This document shows, one piece after another, positions 54,670 to 63,624 of a DNA stretch of 64,000 nt. The position numbers and the translations under genes were made by a program. A model generated the notes under the pieces. That model did no database searches, was not told the origin of the DNA, and saw nothing but the letters and a program-made list of their open reading frames with translations. The first letter of the stretch is position 1. Every line of letters begins with the position of its first letter. The stretch is from an uncultured Schumannella sp. (GTDB taxonomy: Bacteria > Actinomycetota > Actinomycetes > Actinomycetales > Microbacteriaceae): positions 33,427-97,426 of the forward strand of contig NZ_CAJQNT010000030.1 of the NCBI RefSeq assembly GCF_905479755.1. The letters run 5' to 3'.

Positions 54670-54741
54670 TCCGCTGTGGTGTAACGGCAGCACGACAGCC
54701 TTTGGAGCTGTTAGGTCTAGGTTCGAATCCTGGCGGCGGAG
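54670..54741 (+). tRNA. tRNA-Gln (anticodon UUG)
   Basis: Acceptor TCCGCTG pairs with CGGCGGA. Anticodon stem ACAGC/GCTGT closes loop CTTTGGA (anticodon TTG, reads CAA). The T loop is TTCGAAT in stem AGG/CCT context, and discriminator G is at 54741. CCA is not encoded. 72 nt. Confidence 0.93.
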
Positions 54742-54754
54742 CTTTAATGAGTTT

Positions 54755-55564
54755 GTGGCCGCATCGGATGCCTTTCCCGCACCGCCTCAACGCCCGCCGG
54801 ACGTGGAAGATGACTTCCGTTCGTCCGATCTTCGTGACGACCTCTGGATCGCTCACTACCTGCCGCACTGGTCGACGCCGGAGCGCTCCCGGGCACGCTA
54901 CGCGATCGCGCCCGGGGAGGGGCTCCGCCTGCTGATCGAGCACGATCAGCTCGATTGGCGCGACGAGGACGCCCCGCTGCGGGTCTCCAACATCCAGACC
55001 GCCGTGTTCTCAGGGCCGGTCGGCTCCGATCGCGGCACCCACCGTCACCGGCCCGACGGCCTCGCCGTGCGCACCGAGACCCCCGAACGGCTGCTCTGGG
55101 CGCCGTCATCGGGCCGCGTCGACGTCACCGCGAGCGCGAGTGTCGACGAGGGCTGCATGCTCGCGGCCTGGCTCGTCGGCACCGAGCATGTGTCGCCGAA
55201 CGCCAGCGGTGAGGTCTGCATCTTCGAGATCGACGCGTCGGCGATCGGGCCGGCGAAGAGTGGCGCCCGGTGTGGAGTCAAGGCGCACGGCGATGCGTCG
55301 CTCGAGACCGACATGAGCGAGGTCGTCGTTCCCCTGTACGCATCGCGACCGCACACTTGGTCGGTCATCTGGGGCTCCGGCGAAACGGTGATCGGGTGCG
55401 AGGGGGTCGTCATCAAGCGCGTCCCTCAGGCACCGGACTATCCGCTGGTGCTGTTGATCGATCTTTTCGAGCTCGTGCCGCGCGGCACGTCCAGCGGCTA
55501 TCCGAAGTCGGCGACGCTGCACGCGGTCCGCGGCTGGGCGGGCTCGGCCCGGGGCTCCGATTGA
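54755..55564 (+). CDS. Glycoside hydrolase family 16-like protein
   Basis: The ~269-residue protein resembles actinobacterial GH16-like jelly-roll proteins: DDFRSSDLRDDLWIAHYLPH, VSNIQTAVFSGPVGS, GEVCIFEIDAS at the catalytic strand, and RVPQAPDYPLVLLIDLFEL. Canonical GH16 has ExDxxE there; here it reads E-V-C-I-F-E, so the middle Asp is Cys and activity is doubtful. There is no signal peptide. GTG 54755 begins 13 nt after tRNA-Gln with no separate promoter seen. GTG 54803 is an alternative start. Confidence 0.8.
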   Translation: MAASDAFPAPPQRPPDVEDDFRSSDLRDDLWIAHYLPHWSTPERSRARYAIAPGEGLRLLIEHDQLDWRDEDAPLRVSNIQTAVFSGPVGSDRGTHRHRPDGLAVRTETPERLLWAPSSGRVDVTASASVDEGCMLAAWLVGTEHVSPNASGEVCIFEIDASAIGPAKSGARCGVKAHGDASLETDMSEVVVPLYASRPHTWSVIWGSGETVIGCEGVVIKRVPQAPDYPLVLLIDLFELVPRGTSSGYPKSATLHAVRGWAGSARGSD

Positions 55565-55622
55565 TAGCGTGGACCTCGTCGCTCGGCGACAGCATCCGCA
55601 CCCCTGCGCTGAAAGGCACTAC

Positions 55623-56369
55623 GTGAAAAACGCACTCCTCCTCGGTGAGTCCTGGACGACCCACATGATCCACCAGAAGGGGTTCGACAGCTTCACGTCG
55701 ACCGAGTATGTGGAGGGCGGGCAGGAGTTCCGCGCCGCGCTCGAGGCCGACGGCTGGACCGTCACGCACCTGCCCGCGCACACCATCGAGACCGCCTTCC
55801 CGGCGACGGCCGAGGCGCTCGCCGAGTACGACCTCGTCGTCATCAGTGACGTCGGCGCGAACACGTTCCTGCTGAGCCGCGCAGTCTTCGGCCGCAGCGT
55901 CTCGGAGCCGAACAAGCTGACCGCGATCCGCGACTACGTGCTTGCGGGCGGCGGCCTGCTGATGGTCGGCGGCTACCTCTCGTTCTCGGGAATCGACGCC
56001 AAGGCGAACTACGCCAACACCGAGCTGGCCGAGATTCTGCCGGTCGGGATGCTCACCACCGACGACCGTGCGGAGCGCCCGGAGGGCGCCCCGATCGAGG
56101 TGCTCGCTCCCGAGCACGCGGCACTTGGCGGCGTCGGAACCGAGTGGCCGGCGCTGCTCGGCTACAACCGCACCACCCCGCGCGAGGGTGCCGAACTGCT
56201 GGCGACCGTCGCCGGCGACCCGCTCGTCGCCGTCACCACGGCGGGCGCCGGGCGCACCGGCGTGTTCACCTCCGACATGTCGCCGCACTGGGCGCCGCCG
56301 CCGTTCATGGAGTGGGACGGCTACGCGCCGCTCTGGCGCGCGCTGTCGAGTTTCGTCGCGCGCTCCTAG
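55623..56369 (+). CDS. Glutamine amidotransferase-like (ThuA-like) protein
   Basis: The 248-residue protein has a class I amidotransferase-like fold: ALLLGESWTTHMIHQKGFDS, EYDLVVISDVGANTFLL, YVLAGGGLLMVGGYLSFSGI, GVFTSDMSPHWAPPPFMEW. This matches a family annotated as putative glutamine amidotransferase or cytoplasmic protein. The catalytic Cys of true amidotransferases is missing. Function is unknown; sugar metabolism is possible. GTG 55623 has AAAGG at 6-7 nt. Confidence 0.85.
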   Translation: MKNALLLGESWTTHMIHQKGFDSFTSTEYVEGGQEFRAALEADGWTVTHLPAHTIETAFPATAEALAEYDLVVISDVGANTFLLSRAVFGRSVSEPNKLTAIRDYVLAGGGLLMVGGYLSFSGIDAKANYANTELAEILPVGMLTTDDRAERPEGAPIEVLAPEHAALGGVGTEWPALLGYNRTTPREGAELLATVAGDPLVAVTTAGAGRTGVFTSDMSPHWAPPPFMEWDGYAPLWRALSSFVARS

Positions 56370-56379
56370 CCCCGGATCG

Positions 56380-56412
56380 CCCGGGAACCGGCGGCATCCG
56401 CCCGTTCCCGGG
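56380..56412 (+). terminator. Hairpin between the amidotransferase-like gene and glmU
   Basis: CCCGGGAAC (56380-56388) pairs with GTTCCCGGG (56404-56412). Inside, GGCGG and CCGCC pair around a CAT loop. The stem is long but lacks a T-tract. It probably ends the upstream transcript. Confidence 0.55.
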
Positions 56413-56445
56413 TGTGAACCCGGCCAGGTAGGGAAGAATCACCCC

Positions 56446-57888
56446 ATGACCGATTCCCGTCTTGCCGTGATCGTTTTGGCCGCCGGGGCTGGCACTCGCA
56501 TGAAGTCGCGCCGCCCCAAGGTTCTGCATCCGCTCGCGGGGGTGCCGCTCATCGGCCACGTGCTGGCGAGCGCCCGTGAGTTGTCGGCGGAGTTCGTCGT
56601 CACCGTGGTGCGGCACGAGCGCGACGCCGTGGCGAGCGCGATCCACGAGCTGCTGCCGGAGGCGATCCTGGTCGACCAGGATGACATCCCCGGCACCGGC
56701 CGTGCCGTCGAACTGGGGCTCGCCGCCCTGCCTGCCGACTTCGAGGGCGAGGTCGTCGTCGTCAGCGGCGACGTGCCGCTGCTCGATGTGGCGACGCTCT
56801 CGACCCTGCTCACCGCGCACCGCGGCGACGGCGCCGCGGCGACCGTGCTGAGTGCGATCGTGGATGACGCCACCGGCTACGGCCGCATCGTGCGCGATGC
56901 GGCGGGGGCGCTCGATCGCATCGTCGAGCAGCGCGACGCGAGCGACGACGAACTCCAGATCACCGAAATCAACTCCGGCACTTACGTGTTCGCGGCGGCC
57001 GCCGTGCGCGAACACCTCTCGCAGCTCGGCTCGCAGAACGATCAGGGCGAGCGCTACCTCACCGACGTCGTCGCGATGCTCCGTCGGGCCGGTCACCCGG
57101 TCTCGGCCGTTCCTGCCCCGGATGCCTGGGTCGTCGAAGGCGTCAACGACCGCGTCCAGCTGGCCCGCACCGCCGCGCGCCTGAACGCGATGATCGTGCG
57201 CGGCTGGCAGCTCGCCGGCGTCACCGTGGTCGACCCTGCGACCACCTGGATCGACCTGCGTGCCACGCTCGCCGAAGACGTGGAGCTGCTCCCCGGTACG
57301 CACATCGCCGGCTCCACGACGGTGGCGCGCGGCGCCCGGATCGGACCGCAGACCACGCTGCTGGATTGCGAGGTGGGGGAGGACGCCGTCATCACCCGCA
57401 CCGATGCCACGCTCGCCGTGATCGGCGACCGCGCCACCGTCGGGCCGTTCGCCTACCTGCGCCCCAACACGCAGCTGGGCGCCGACGGCAAGATCGGCAC
57501 CTTCGTCGAGACGAAGAACTCACAGATCGGCGCGGGCAGCAAGGTGCCGCATCTGAGCTACCTCGGGGACACGACCGTGGGGGAGGGCTCGAACATCGGC
57601 GCCGGCACCATCACCGCCAACTACGACGGTGTGAAGAAGCACCCGACGACGGTCGGCTCGCACGTGCGCACCGGCTCCCACAACGTGTTTGTGGCGCCCG
57701 TGACGATCGGTGACGGGGCGTACAGCGGGGCCGGCACGGTCATCCGCAAGGACGTTCCCGCCGGCGCGCTCGCGATTCTGCAGGCGCCGCAACGCAACGT
57801 GGAGCGCTGGGTGGCGGCCAACCGGCCGGGTTCCGCGGCGGCCGAGGCGGCCGCGCGTGCACAGGGCGCCCAGGAGACCGACAACTAG
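56446..57888 (+). CDS. glmU: Bifunctional GlcN-1-P acetyltransferase / UDP-GlcNAc pyrophosphorylase
   Basis: The 480-residue protein has an N-terminal nucleotidyltransferase domain (VLAAGAGTRMKSRRPKVLHP, VVSGDVPLLD, EINSGTYVF) and a C-terminal left-handed beta helix (VGPFAYLRPNTQLGADGKIG, FVETKNSQIGAGSKVPHLSY, GAGTITANYDGVKKHPT). It makes UDP-GlcNAc for peptidoglycan. The C-terminal tail after ~465 is Ala-rich. The prs gene follows at 49 nt, an order conserved in actinobacteria. Confidence 0.97.
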   Translation: MTDSRLAVIVLAAGAGTRMKSRRPKVLHPLAGVPLIGHVLASARELSAEFVVTVVRHERDAVASAIHELLPEAILVDQDDIPGTGRAVELGLAALPADFEGEVVVVSGDVPLLDVATLSTLLTAHRGDGAAATVLSAIVDDATGYGRIVRDAAGALDRIVEQRDASDDELQITEINSGTYVFAAAAVREHLSQLGSQNDQGERYLTDVVAMLRRAGHPVSAVPAPDAWVVEGVNDRVQLARTAARLNAMIVRGWQLAGVTVVDPATTWIDLRATLAEDVELLPGTHIAGSTTVARGARIGPQTTLLDCEVGEDAVITRTDATLAVIGDRATVGPFAYLRPNTQLGADGKIGTFVETKNSQIGAGSKVPHLSYLGDTTVGEGSNIGAGTITANYDGVKKHPTTVGSHVRTGSHNVFVAPVTIGDGAYSGAGTVIRKDVPAGALAILQAPQRNVERWVAANRPGSAAAEAAARAQGAQETDN

Positions 57889-57937
57889 CCGCACCTCGGG
57901 TCGCTAGACTGGCACTCCAAGGGCGAAAGGCGGAGGC

Positions 57938-58915
57938 GTGGCGGCCATCAAAATCCAGGGTGAGAAACGTCTGGTCCTGGTATCGGGCCGAGCGCACATG
58001 CAGCTCGCGGAAGACATCGCGACCGAGCTCGACTCCGAACTCGTGCACACCGATGCCCGCACCTTCGCCAACGGCGAGATCTATGCGCGCTTCGACGAAA
58101 GCCTGCGCGGCACCGACGTGTTCGTGATCCAGTCGCACACGAGCCCGATCAACGAGTGGCTCATGGAGCAGCTCATCATGATCGACGCGGCCAAGCGCGC
58201 GAGCGCCAAGCGCATCACGGTCGTCGCCCCCTTCTACCCCTACGCGCGTCAAGACAAGAAGGGCCGCGGCCGCGAGCCGATCTCGGCCCGACTCGTCGCC
58301 GACCTGTTCAAGGCGGCGGGTGCCGACCGCATCATGAGCGTCGACCTGCACGCCGCGCAGATTCAGGGCTTCTTCGACGGACCCGTCGATCACCTGTTCG
58401 CCATGCCGGTGCTGCTCGCGCACTTCCGGCAGAGCCTCAACCCCGAGACCCTCACCGTGGTCAGCCCCGACATGGGCCGCGTGCGCGTGGCGGATGTCTG
58501 GAGCGACAAGCTCGGCGCTCCGCTCGCGATCATCCACAAGCGCCGCGACCCGATGGTGCACAACCAGGTCACCGTGCACGAGATCGTCGGTGAGGTCGAG
58601 GGTCGCGTCTGCCTGCTCGTCGACGACCTGATCGACACCGGCCGCACGATCGTGCGCGCCGCCGAGGCGCTCAAGGATCACGGCGCCATCGGCGTCGTCG
58701 TCGCGGCCACCCACGCGGTCTTCTCCGACCCGGCGCCCGAGATCTTGCAGAGCTCGTTCATCGACCAGGTGGTCGTCACCGACACGCTGCCGGTGCCGGA
58801 GGAGAAGCGCTGGGATCGCCTGCAGGTGCTCCCGATCGCGCCGCTCATCGCGCGCGCCATTCACGAGGTCTTCGACGACGGTTCCGTCACGTCGATGTTC
58901 GACGGCGCTGCCTAA
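57938..58915 (+). CDS. prs: Ribose-phosphate pyrophosphokinase
   Basis: The 325-residue protein has the class I PRPP synthase set: FANGEIYARFDESLRG, VAPFYPYARQDKKGRGREPI, SVDLHAAQIQGFFDGPVDHL, VVSPDMGRVRVADVW, and the PRPP loop CLLVDDLIDTGRTIVRAAEA. It makes PRPP from ribose-5-phosphate and ATP for nucleotide, His and Trp synthesis. GTG 57938 has GGAGG at 3-4 nt, and TAGACT (57905-57910) gives a ~22-nt leader, so this is not leaderless. Confidence 0.97.
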   Translation: MAAIKIQGEKRLVLVSGRAHMQLAEDIATELDSELVHTDARTFANGEIYARFDESLRGTDVFVIQSHTSPINEWLMEQLIMIDAAKRASAKRITVVAPFYPYARQDKKGRGREPISARLVADLFKAAGADRIMSVDLHAAQIQGFFDGPVDHLFAMPVLLAHFRQSLNPETLTVVSPDMGRVRVADVWSDKLGAPLAIIHKRRDPMVHNQVTVHEIVGEVEGRVCLLVDDLIDTGRTIVRAAEALKDHGAIGVVVAATHAVFSDPAPEILQSSFIDQVVVTDTLPVPEEKRWDRLQVLPIAPLIARAIHEVFDDGSVTSMFDGAA

Positions 58916-58929
58916 GCCGCCCCGGCGCG

Positions 58930-59292
58930 CTACGCCGGAACGCCCGGCTCCGGCAGGTTGCTCAAGCCGGGGATGAGTCCCAGGTAGTTCAGCACCGTGT
59001 CGGTGCCGTCCGAGTCGCGGGCAACGCAATACCAGCCCGGCCCGGCGGGGGCGAAGAGCTCGATCGTCGCCACCGGGGTGACGCCGCGCAACTGCAGCGA
59101 GTTGACGATCGTGGTGCACGCGAGCGTCGCGGTGCGGCTCTGCGTCGTGAACGCCGACAGCACCGAGGGCAGGATCAGCGCGAGCACGCCGATCACGATG
59201 ACGATGCGCAGCACGCGCTGCATCATCGGGTTCCGCACCGGCCGTTCGTCGGGGGACGGCTGCGAGAGTTCGGGGTGGGCGTCGTCGTTCAT
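58930..59292 (-). CDS. Small membrane-anchored protein (120 aa)
   Basis: One TM helix (VLRIVIVIGVLALILPSVLS, ~27-47) is followed by a ~70-residue exported domain with two Cys (LACTTIVNSL and GWYCVARDSDG), which could form a disulfide. No family is recognised. The ATG overlaps the stop of the upstream permease gene (ATGA), so it is co-translated with that permease and may be an accessory factor. Confidence 0.8.
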   Translation of the reverse strand: MNDDAHPELSQPSPDERPVRNPMMQRVLRIVIVIGVLALILPSVLSAFTTQSRTATLACTTIVNSLQLRGVTPVATIELFAPAGPGWYCVARDSDGTDTVLNYLGLIPGLSNLPEPGVPA

Positions 59293-60560
59293 CGTCCCGA
59301 CAGTCTGTCACCCCGTCGCGCGGCGATGCCGAGCCGGGTGGCGCGCACCGCGAGTCCCACCGCGACGACGAGCGCGCCGCCCAGCACGCCGGGAAGCGGC
59401 AGCGTGAGCGCGAGCCCCAGGCATCCGACGATCCCGATCACCGCGATCGCGCGCGGGGAGCGCCGCTCGGCGGCGGGCTGCCGAAGCGCCGACAGGTTGG
59501 CGACGAAGTAGTACAGCAGCACGCCGAACGACGAGAACGCGATCGCGCCGCGCAGGTCGGCGACCAGCACGATTCCGGCCACCAAAACGCCGAGGCCGAG
59601 CTCGGCGACGTAGGGCGTGCGGAATCGCGGGTGGATGCGCGCCAGCACTCCGGGCAGCTCGGCATCCCGCGCCATCGCGAGGCTGGTGCGACCGATGCCG
59701 GCGATCAGGGCGAGCAGCGCCCCGAGCGAGGCGAGCGCGGCGCCGACGCGCACGAGCGGCACCGCCGACTCCCAGCCGGCCGCCGCCACCACGTCGGCGA
59801 GGGGTTCGCGACTGCCCGCGAGCCCCTCCGCGCCGAGGGCGCTGAGCGCCGCGGTGGCGACAAGGGCGTAGACGAGGAGCGCGGTGCTGAGGGCGATGAT
59901 GATGGCGCGCGGGATGATCCGGGCGGGGTCTCGCACCTCCTCGCCCATCGTGGCGATGCGCGCGTAGCCCGCGAAGGCGAAGAACAGCAGGCCCGCGCCT
60001 TGCAGCACCCCGAACGCGGATGCCGGGTCGAGCTCGAGGGCGATCGCGGGCGCCGGGGAGGCGACGAACCCGGCCGAGACGACCAGGGCGAGCACCGCGA
60101 GCGAGCCCGCGACGAGGATCTTGGCGGCGAGGGCGGTGCGCGTGACGCCGAGCGCGTTGATGACGGCGAGCGCGAGCACGGCCGCCGCGGCGACCGGTTT
60201 CTGCCACTCGGCCGGCACCGCATAGGCGGCGAAGGTGAGCGCCATCGCGGCGCAACTGGCGGTCTTGCCGACGACGAAGCTCCACCCGGCGAGATACCCC
60301 CACCACGGCCCGAGCACCTGCCGGCCGTAGAGGTAGGTGCCGCCGGCGGCGGGGTAGCGCGCCGCCAACTGGGCGGAGGAGAGCGCGTTGGCGATCGCGA
60401 CGACGGCGGCGATGCCGAGCCCGATGAGCAGGGCGCCGCCCGCGGCCTCGGCGGCCGGGGCGAGGGCGGCGAAGATGCCCGCCCCGATCATCGAGCCGAG
60501 CCCGATCGCGACGGCGTCGGTCGTGCCGAGCCGGCGGGCCAGTCGGGGAGAATCGCTCAC
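59289..60560 (-). CDS. APC-family amino acid permease
   Basis: The 423-residue protein has about 12 TM helices and the APC start: RLGTTDAVAIGLGSMIGAGI with the unwound helix-1 GxG region. It continues with AARYPAAGGTYLYGRQVLGP and ARIATMGEEVRDPARIIPRA. It imports an amino acid or polyamine by H+ or exchange coupling; the substrate is unknown. GTG 60560 lies 6 nt after TAACAT (minus, 60567-60572). Confidence 0.93.
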   Translation of the reverse strand: MSDSPRLARRLGTTDAVAIGLGSMIGAGIFAALAPAAEAAGGALLIGLGIAAVVAIANALSSAQLAARYPAAGGTYLYGRQVLGPWWGYLAGWSFVVGKTASCAAMALTFAAYAVPAEWQKPVAAAAVLALAVINALGVTRTALAAKILVAGSLAVLALVVSAGFVASPAPAIALELDPASAFGVLQGAGLLFFAFAGYARIATMGEEVRDPARIIPRAIIIALSTALLVYALVATAALSALGAEGLAGSREPLADVVAAAGWESAVPLVRVGAALASLGALLALIAGIGRTSLAMARDAELPGVLARIHPRFRTPYVAELGLGVLVAGIVLVADLRGAIAFSSFGVLLYYFVANLSALRQPAAERRSPRAIAVIGIVGCLGLALTLPLPGVLGGALVVAVGLAVRATRLGIAARRGDRLSGR

Positions 60561-60647
60561 GCCCGGATGTTAGCGGAGCGAGGTGGCCGGTCCACATCGC
60601 CGCGATCGGCTCTCGCCCGCGGCGCCGCGTCGGCGTAGCGTCAGAGC

Positions 60648-62024
60648 ATGGACGACGACGCGACGAGCTGGATGCGGGAGCGCTTCACCGCCGCGCTCGG
60701 CATCGCGCCGCGCCCGATCGAGAACGTCGGCGAGCCGCGCCTGGTCTCGAGCTACCCGGTTTCGGCGCTCGCGACCGCGTCGATCGGGGCCGCCGCGAGC
60801 GCCGCGGCCGAGCTGATCGGCGAGGCCTCGAACGCCCGCCCCGCCGTGCGCGTCGACCGCGCGCTCGCCGATGTCTGGTTCGGCACCGCCGTGACGCCGG
60901 TCGGGTGGAGCCTTCCCTCGCCCTGGGATTCGATCGCCGGCGACTACGAGGCGGCCGACGGCTGGATCCGGCTGCACACCAACGCGCCGCACCACCGCGC
61001 GGCCGCGCTCCGGGTGCTCGGTGTCGCGGGGGAGCGCGAGGAGGTCGCCCGGGCGGTGGCGGTGTGGAACGCGGGAGAACTGGAGACCGCGGTCGTGAAC
61101 GAAGGGGGCTGCGCGGCCGAGCTGCGCTCGCCCGCGGAGTGGGCCGCGCATCCGCAAGGCGCCGCCGTCGCGCAGGAACCGCTGATCGGCTGGGGGTCGA
61201 CCGGAGATTCGAGCGGCGTGCCGAGCGGGTGGGAGCCGACGGCCGAGCGCCCACTCGCCGGGCTCCGCGTGCTCGATCTGACGCGCGTGCTCGCGGGACC
61301 GGTCGCCACCCGCCTGCTCGCCGGGCTCGGCGCGAACGTGCTGCGGATCGATCCGCCCGGCTGGGCGGAGCCCGCGCTCGAACTCGACCTGACCCTCGGC
61401 AAGCACTGCGCCCTGGTCGACGGTCGCGACCCCGCGGGGCTCGAGCGGCTGCTCGAACTGCTGGCGAGCGCCGACGTGCTCGTGCACGGCTACCGACCGG
61501 GGGCGCTCGACTCCTTCGACTTCGGCGAGGCCGTGCGCCGGGCCACCCGGCCGGGCCTCGTCGAGGTCTCGCTCGACGCCTACGGGCACACCGGGCCGTG
61601 GGCCCGGCGTCGCGGCTTCGACAGCCTGGTGCAGATGTCGAGCGGGATTGCCGCCGCGGGGCTCCTCGACGGCACCTCGTCGACACCGACCCCGCTGCCG
61701 GTGCAGGCGCTCGACCACGCCACCGGATACCTGATGGCCGCCGCCGCGCTGGCCGGGGTGACCCGGCGGGTGCGCGGAGGTGAGGGGTCGAGTGCGCGTC
61801 TGTCGCTCGCGCGCACGGCGCTCGAACTGGAGTCGGCACCTCGCGGCGACGGCGATGTCGGCGACGCTGGAGCCGCCCGCGAGCGAGCGGTGATTCCGAC
61901 CACCCCGATCGAGTCGCCGTGGGGTCCGGCCGCGCGCGCCGACCCGCCGTTCCAGATCGAGGGGGCCCCGCTCAGCTGGGAGCGTGCGCCGCGCGCGCTC
62001 GGAAGCGATCCTTCGGCCTGGTGA
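60648..62024 (+). CDS. Family III CoA-transferase (CaiB/BaiF type)
   Basis: The 458-residue protein has the CaiB/BaiF core in its second half (LAGLRVLDLTRVLAGPVATR, LLAGLGANVLRIDPPGW, ADVLVHGYRPGALDSF, YGHTGPWARRRGFDSLVQMS, ALDHATGYLMAAAALAGVTR). A degenerate first half (1-200) is probably a second CoA-transferase-like lobe. Family III enzymes move CoA between carboxylic acids through an Asp-linked intermediate. The acid is unknown. TAGCGT (60636-60641) is 6 nt before the ATG. Confidence 0.9.
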   Translation: MDDDATSWMRERFTAALGIAPRPIENVGEPRLVSSYPVSALATASIGAAASAAAELIGEASNARPAVRVDRALADVWFGTAVTPVGWSLPSPWDSIAGDYEAADGWIRLHTNAPHHRAAALRVLGVAGEREEVARAVAVWNAGELETAVVNEGGCAAELRSPAEWAAHPQGAAVAQEPLIGWGSTGDSSGVPSGWEPTAERPLAGLRVLDLTRVLAGPVATRLLAGLGANVLRIDPPGWAEPALELDLTLGKHCALVDGRDPAGLERLLELLASADVLVHGYRPGALDSFDFGEAVRRATRPGLVEVSLDAYGHTGPWARRRGFDSLVQMSSGIAAAGLLDGTSSTPTPLPVQALDHATGYLMAAAALAGVTRRVRGGEGSSARLSLARTALELESAPRGDGDVGDAGAARERAVIPTTPIESPWGPAARADPPFQIEGAPLSWERAPRALGSDPSAW

Positions 62025-62050
62025 CGCTGACGCTCACCGCCGCCCACGCG

Positions 62051-62086
62051 AACGGGCGGTGCTGCGAGGTGGCAGCACCGCCCGTT
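62051..62086. terminator. Strong bidirectional hairpin between CoA-transferase and gnd
   Basis: AACGGGCGGTGCTGC (62051-62065) and its perfect complement (62072-62086) form a 15-bp stem with a 6-nt loop between convergent genes. AA/TT ends allow weak U-tracts in both directions. Confidence 0.85.
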
Positions 62087-62103
62087 GGCGAATCGACGCG
62101 CAG

Positions 62104-63555
62104 TTAGTGCGTGTCGGTGGCGCTGATCTCGGTGCGGTCGCCCGACCACAGTGTGTGGAAGGTGCCGTCCTTGTCGACGCGCTTGTAGGTGTGCGCGCCG
62201 AAGAAGTCGCGCTGACCCTGCACGAGCGCCGCCGGCAGACGGTCGGCGCGCAGGCCGTCGTAGTACGACAGCGACGATGAGAACGCGGGCGACGGGATGC
62301 CGGCCTCGGCGGCGGCAACGACGACGCGGCGCCAGGCCTCCTGGGTGCCGGTGAGCGCCTCGCGGAAGTAGGGCGCGGTCAGCAGCGCAACGAGCCCGGG
62401 GTTCTCGGCGTAGGCCTCGGTGATGCGGTTCAAAAACTGCGCGCGGATGATGCAGCCGCCGCGCCAGATCTTGGCGATCTCACCCTTCTGGATGTCCCAG
62501 CCGTACTCCTCGGCGCCGGCGATGATCTCGTCGAAGCCTTGCGAGTAGGCGACGATCTTGGAGGCGTAGAGCGCGCGGCGCACGTCCTCGACGAAGGCGT
62601 CGGCGTCCGCGACGGCCCACGCCTCGGCGGGGCCGGGAAGGTCGGCGGCGGCGGCGCGCTGGGCGGGCTTCGACGACAGCGAGCGGGCGAAGACGGCCTC
62701 GGCGATGCCCGAGACGGGGATGCCCAGGTCGAGCGCCGACTGGACGGTCCAGGCGCCGGTGCCCTTCGCTCCGGCCTGGTCGAGGATCACGTCGACGAGA
62801 GGAGCGCCGGTTTCGGCATCCACCTGGCGCAGCACCTCGGCGGTGATCTCGATCAGGTAGCTCTCAAGCTCGCCCCGGTTCCATTCGGCGAAGATGTCGG
62901 CGATCTCGGCCGGGCTCTTGCCCGTGCCGCGACGGATCAGGTCGTAGGCCTCGGCGATGAGCTGCATGTCGGCGTATTCGATGCCGTTGTGGATCATCTT
63001 GACGAAGTGGCCGGCGCCGTCGGTGCCGACGTGCGTGACACAGGGCTCACCCTCGGCGACCGCGGCGATCGACTTGAGGATCGGGCCGAGCGTGACCCAC
63101 GCCTCGGCGGAGCCGCCGGGCATGATCGAGGGGCCGAGCAGGGCACCCTCTTCGCCGCCGGAGATGCCGGCGCCGACGAAGTTGATGCCCGTGGCGCGGA
63201 CCGCCTTCTCGCGGCGGATGGTGTCGGTGAACAGCGCGTTGCCGCCGTCGACGATGATGTCGCCCGGTTCGAACACCTTGACGAGCTCGTCGATCACCGC
63301 GTCGGTGGCGCGGCCGGCCTGCACCATGATGATCGCGGTGCGCGGCGTGCTGAGCGATTCGGCGAAGTCGGCGTAGGTCTTCGCGGGCACGAATCCGGCC
63401 TCGGGGTGTTCGGTCACGAGGGTCTCGGTCTTCTCATACGACCGGTTAAACACGGCGACGGTGTTGCCTTCGCGACTGGCGAGGTTCCGGGCCAGGTTTG
63501 AGCCCATCACCGCCAATCCGATGACGCCGATGTTGGCCTTCGACTGCTCTGTCAC
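62104..63555 (-). CDS. gnd: 6-phosphogluconate dehydrogenase (decarboxylating)
   Basis: The 483-residue protein has IGVIGLAVMGSNLARNLASR (Rossmann motif), VAVFNRSYEKTE (NADP choice), GISGGEEGALLGPSIMPGGS and GAGHFVKMIHNGIEYADMQL with catalytic Lys. It converts 6-phosphogluconate to ribulose-5-phosphate, CO2 and NADPH in the cytoplasm. AAGGAG precedes GTG 63555 by 4 nt. The FCD regulator gene lies upstream on the same strand. Confidence 0.97.
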   Translation of the reverse strand: MTEQSKANIGVIGLAVMGSNLARNLASREGNTVAVFNRSYEKTETLVTEHPEAGFVPAKTYADFAESLSTPRTAIIMVQAGRATDAVIDELVKVFEPGDIIVDGGNALFTDTIRREKAVRATGINFVGAGISGGEEGALLGPSIMPGGSAEAWVTLGPILKSIAAVAEGEPCVTHVGTDGAGHFVKMIHNGIEYADMQLIAEAYDLIRRGTGKSPAEIADIFAEWNRGELESYLIEITAEVLRQVDAETGAPLVDVILDQAGAKGTGAWTVQSALDLGIPVSGIAEAVFARSLSSKPAQRAAAADLPGPAEAWAVADADAFVEDVRRALYASKIVAYSQGFDEIIAGAEEYGWDIQKGEIAKIWRGGCIIRAQFLNRITEAYAENPGLVALLTAPYFREALTGTQEAWRRVVVAAAEAGIPSPAFSSSLSYYDGLRADRLPAALVQGQRDFFGAHTYKRVDKDGTFHTLWSGDRTEISATDTH

Positions 63556-63624
63556 GTCACTCCTTGTGGATGATGGGCCCGTGGGTACGGGAGGTGTTGG
63601 GGGGCTGCGGACAGCCGCTTCAGC

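Noticed and set aside
54747..54935. ATG 54747 as start of the gene after tRNA-Gln
   Set aside because: It is in a different frame from the GH16-like protein and gives an Arg/Trp-rich short frame without conservation.
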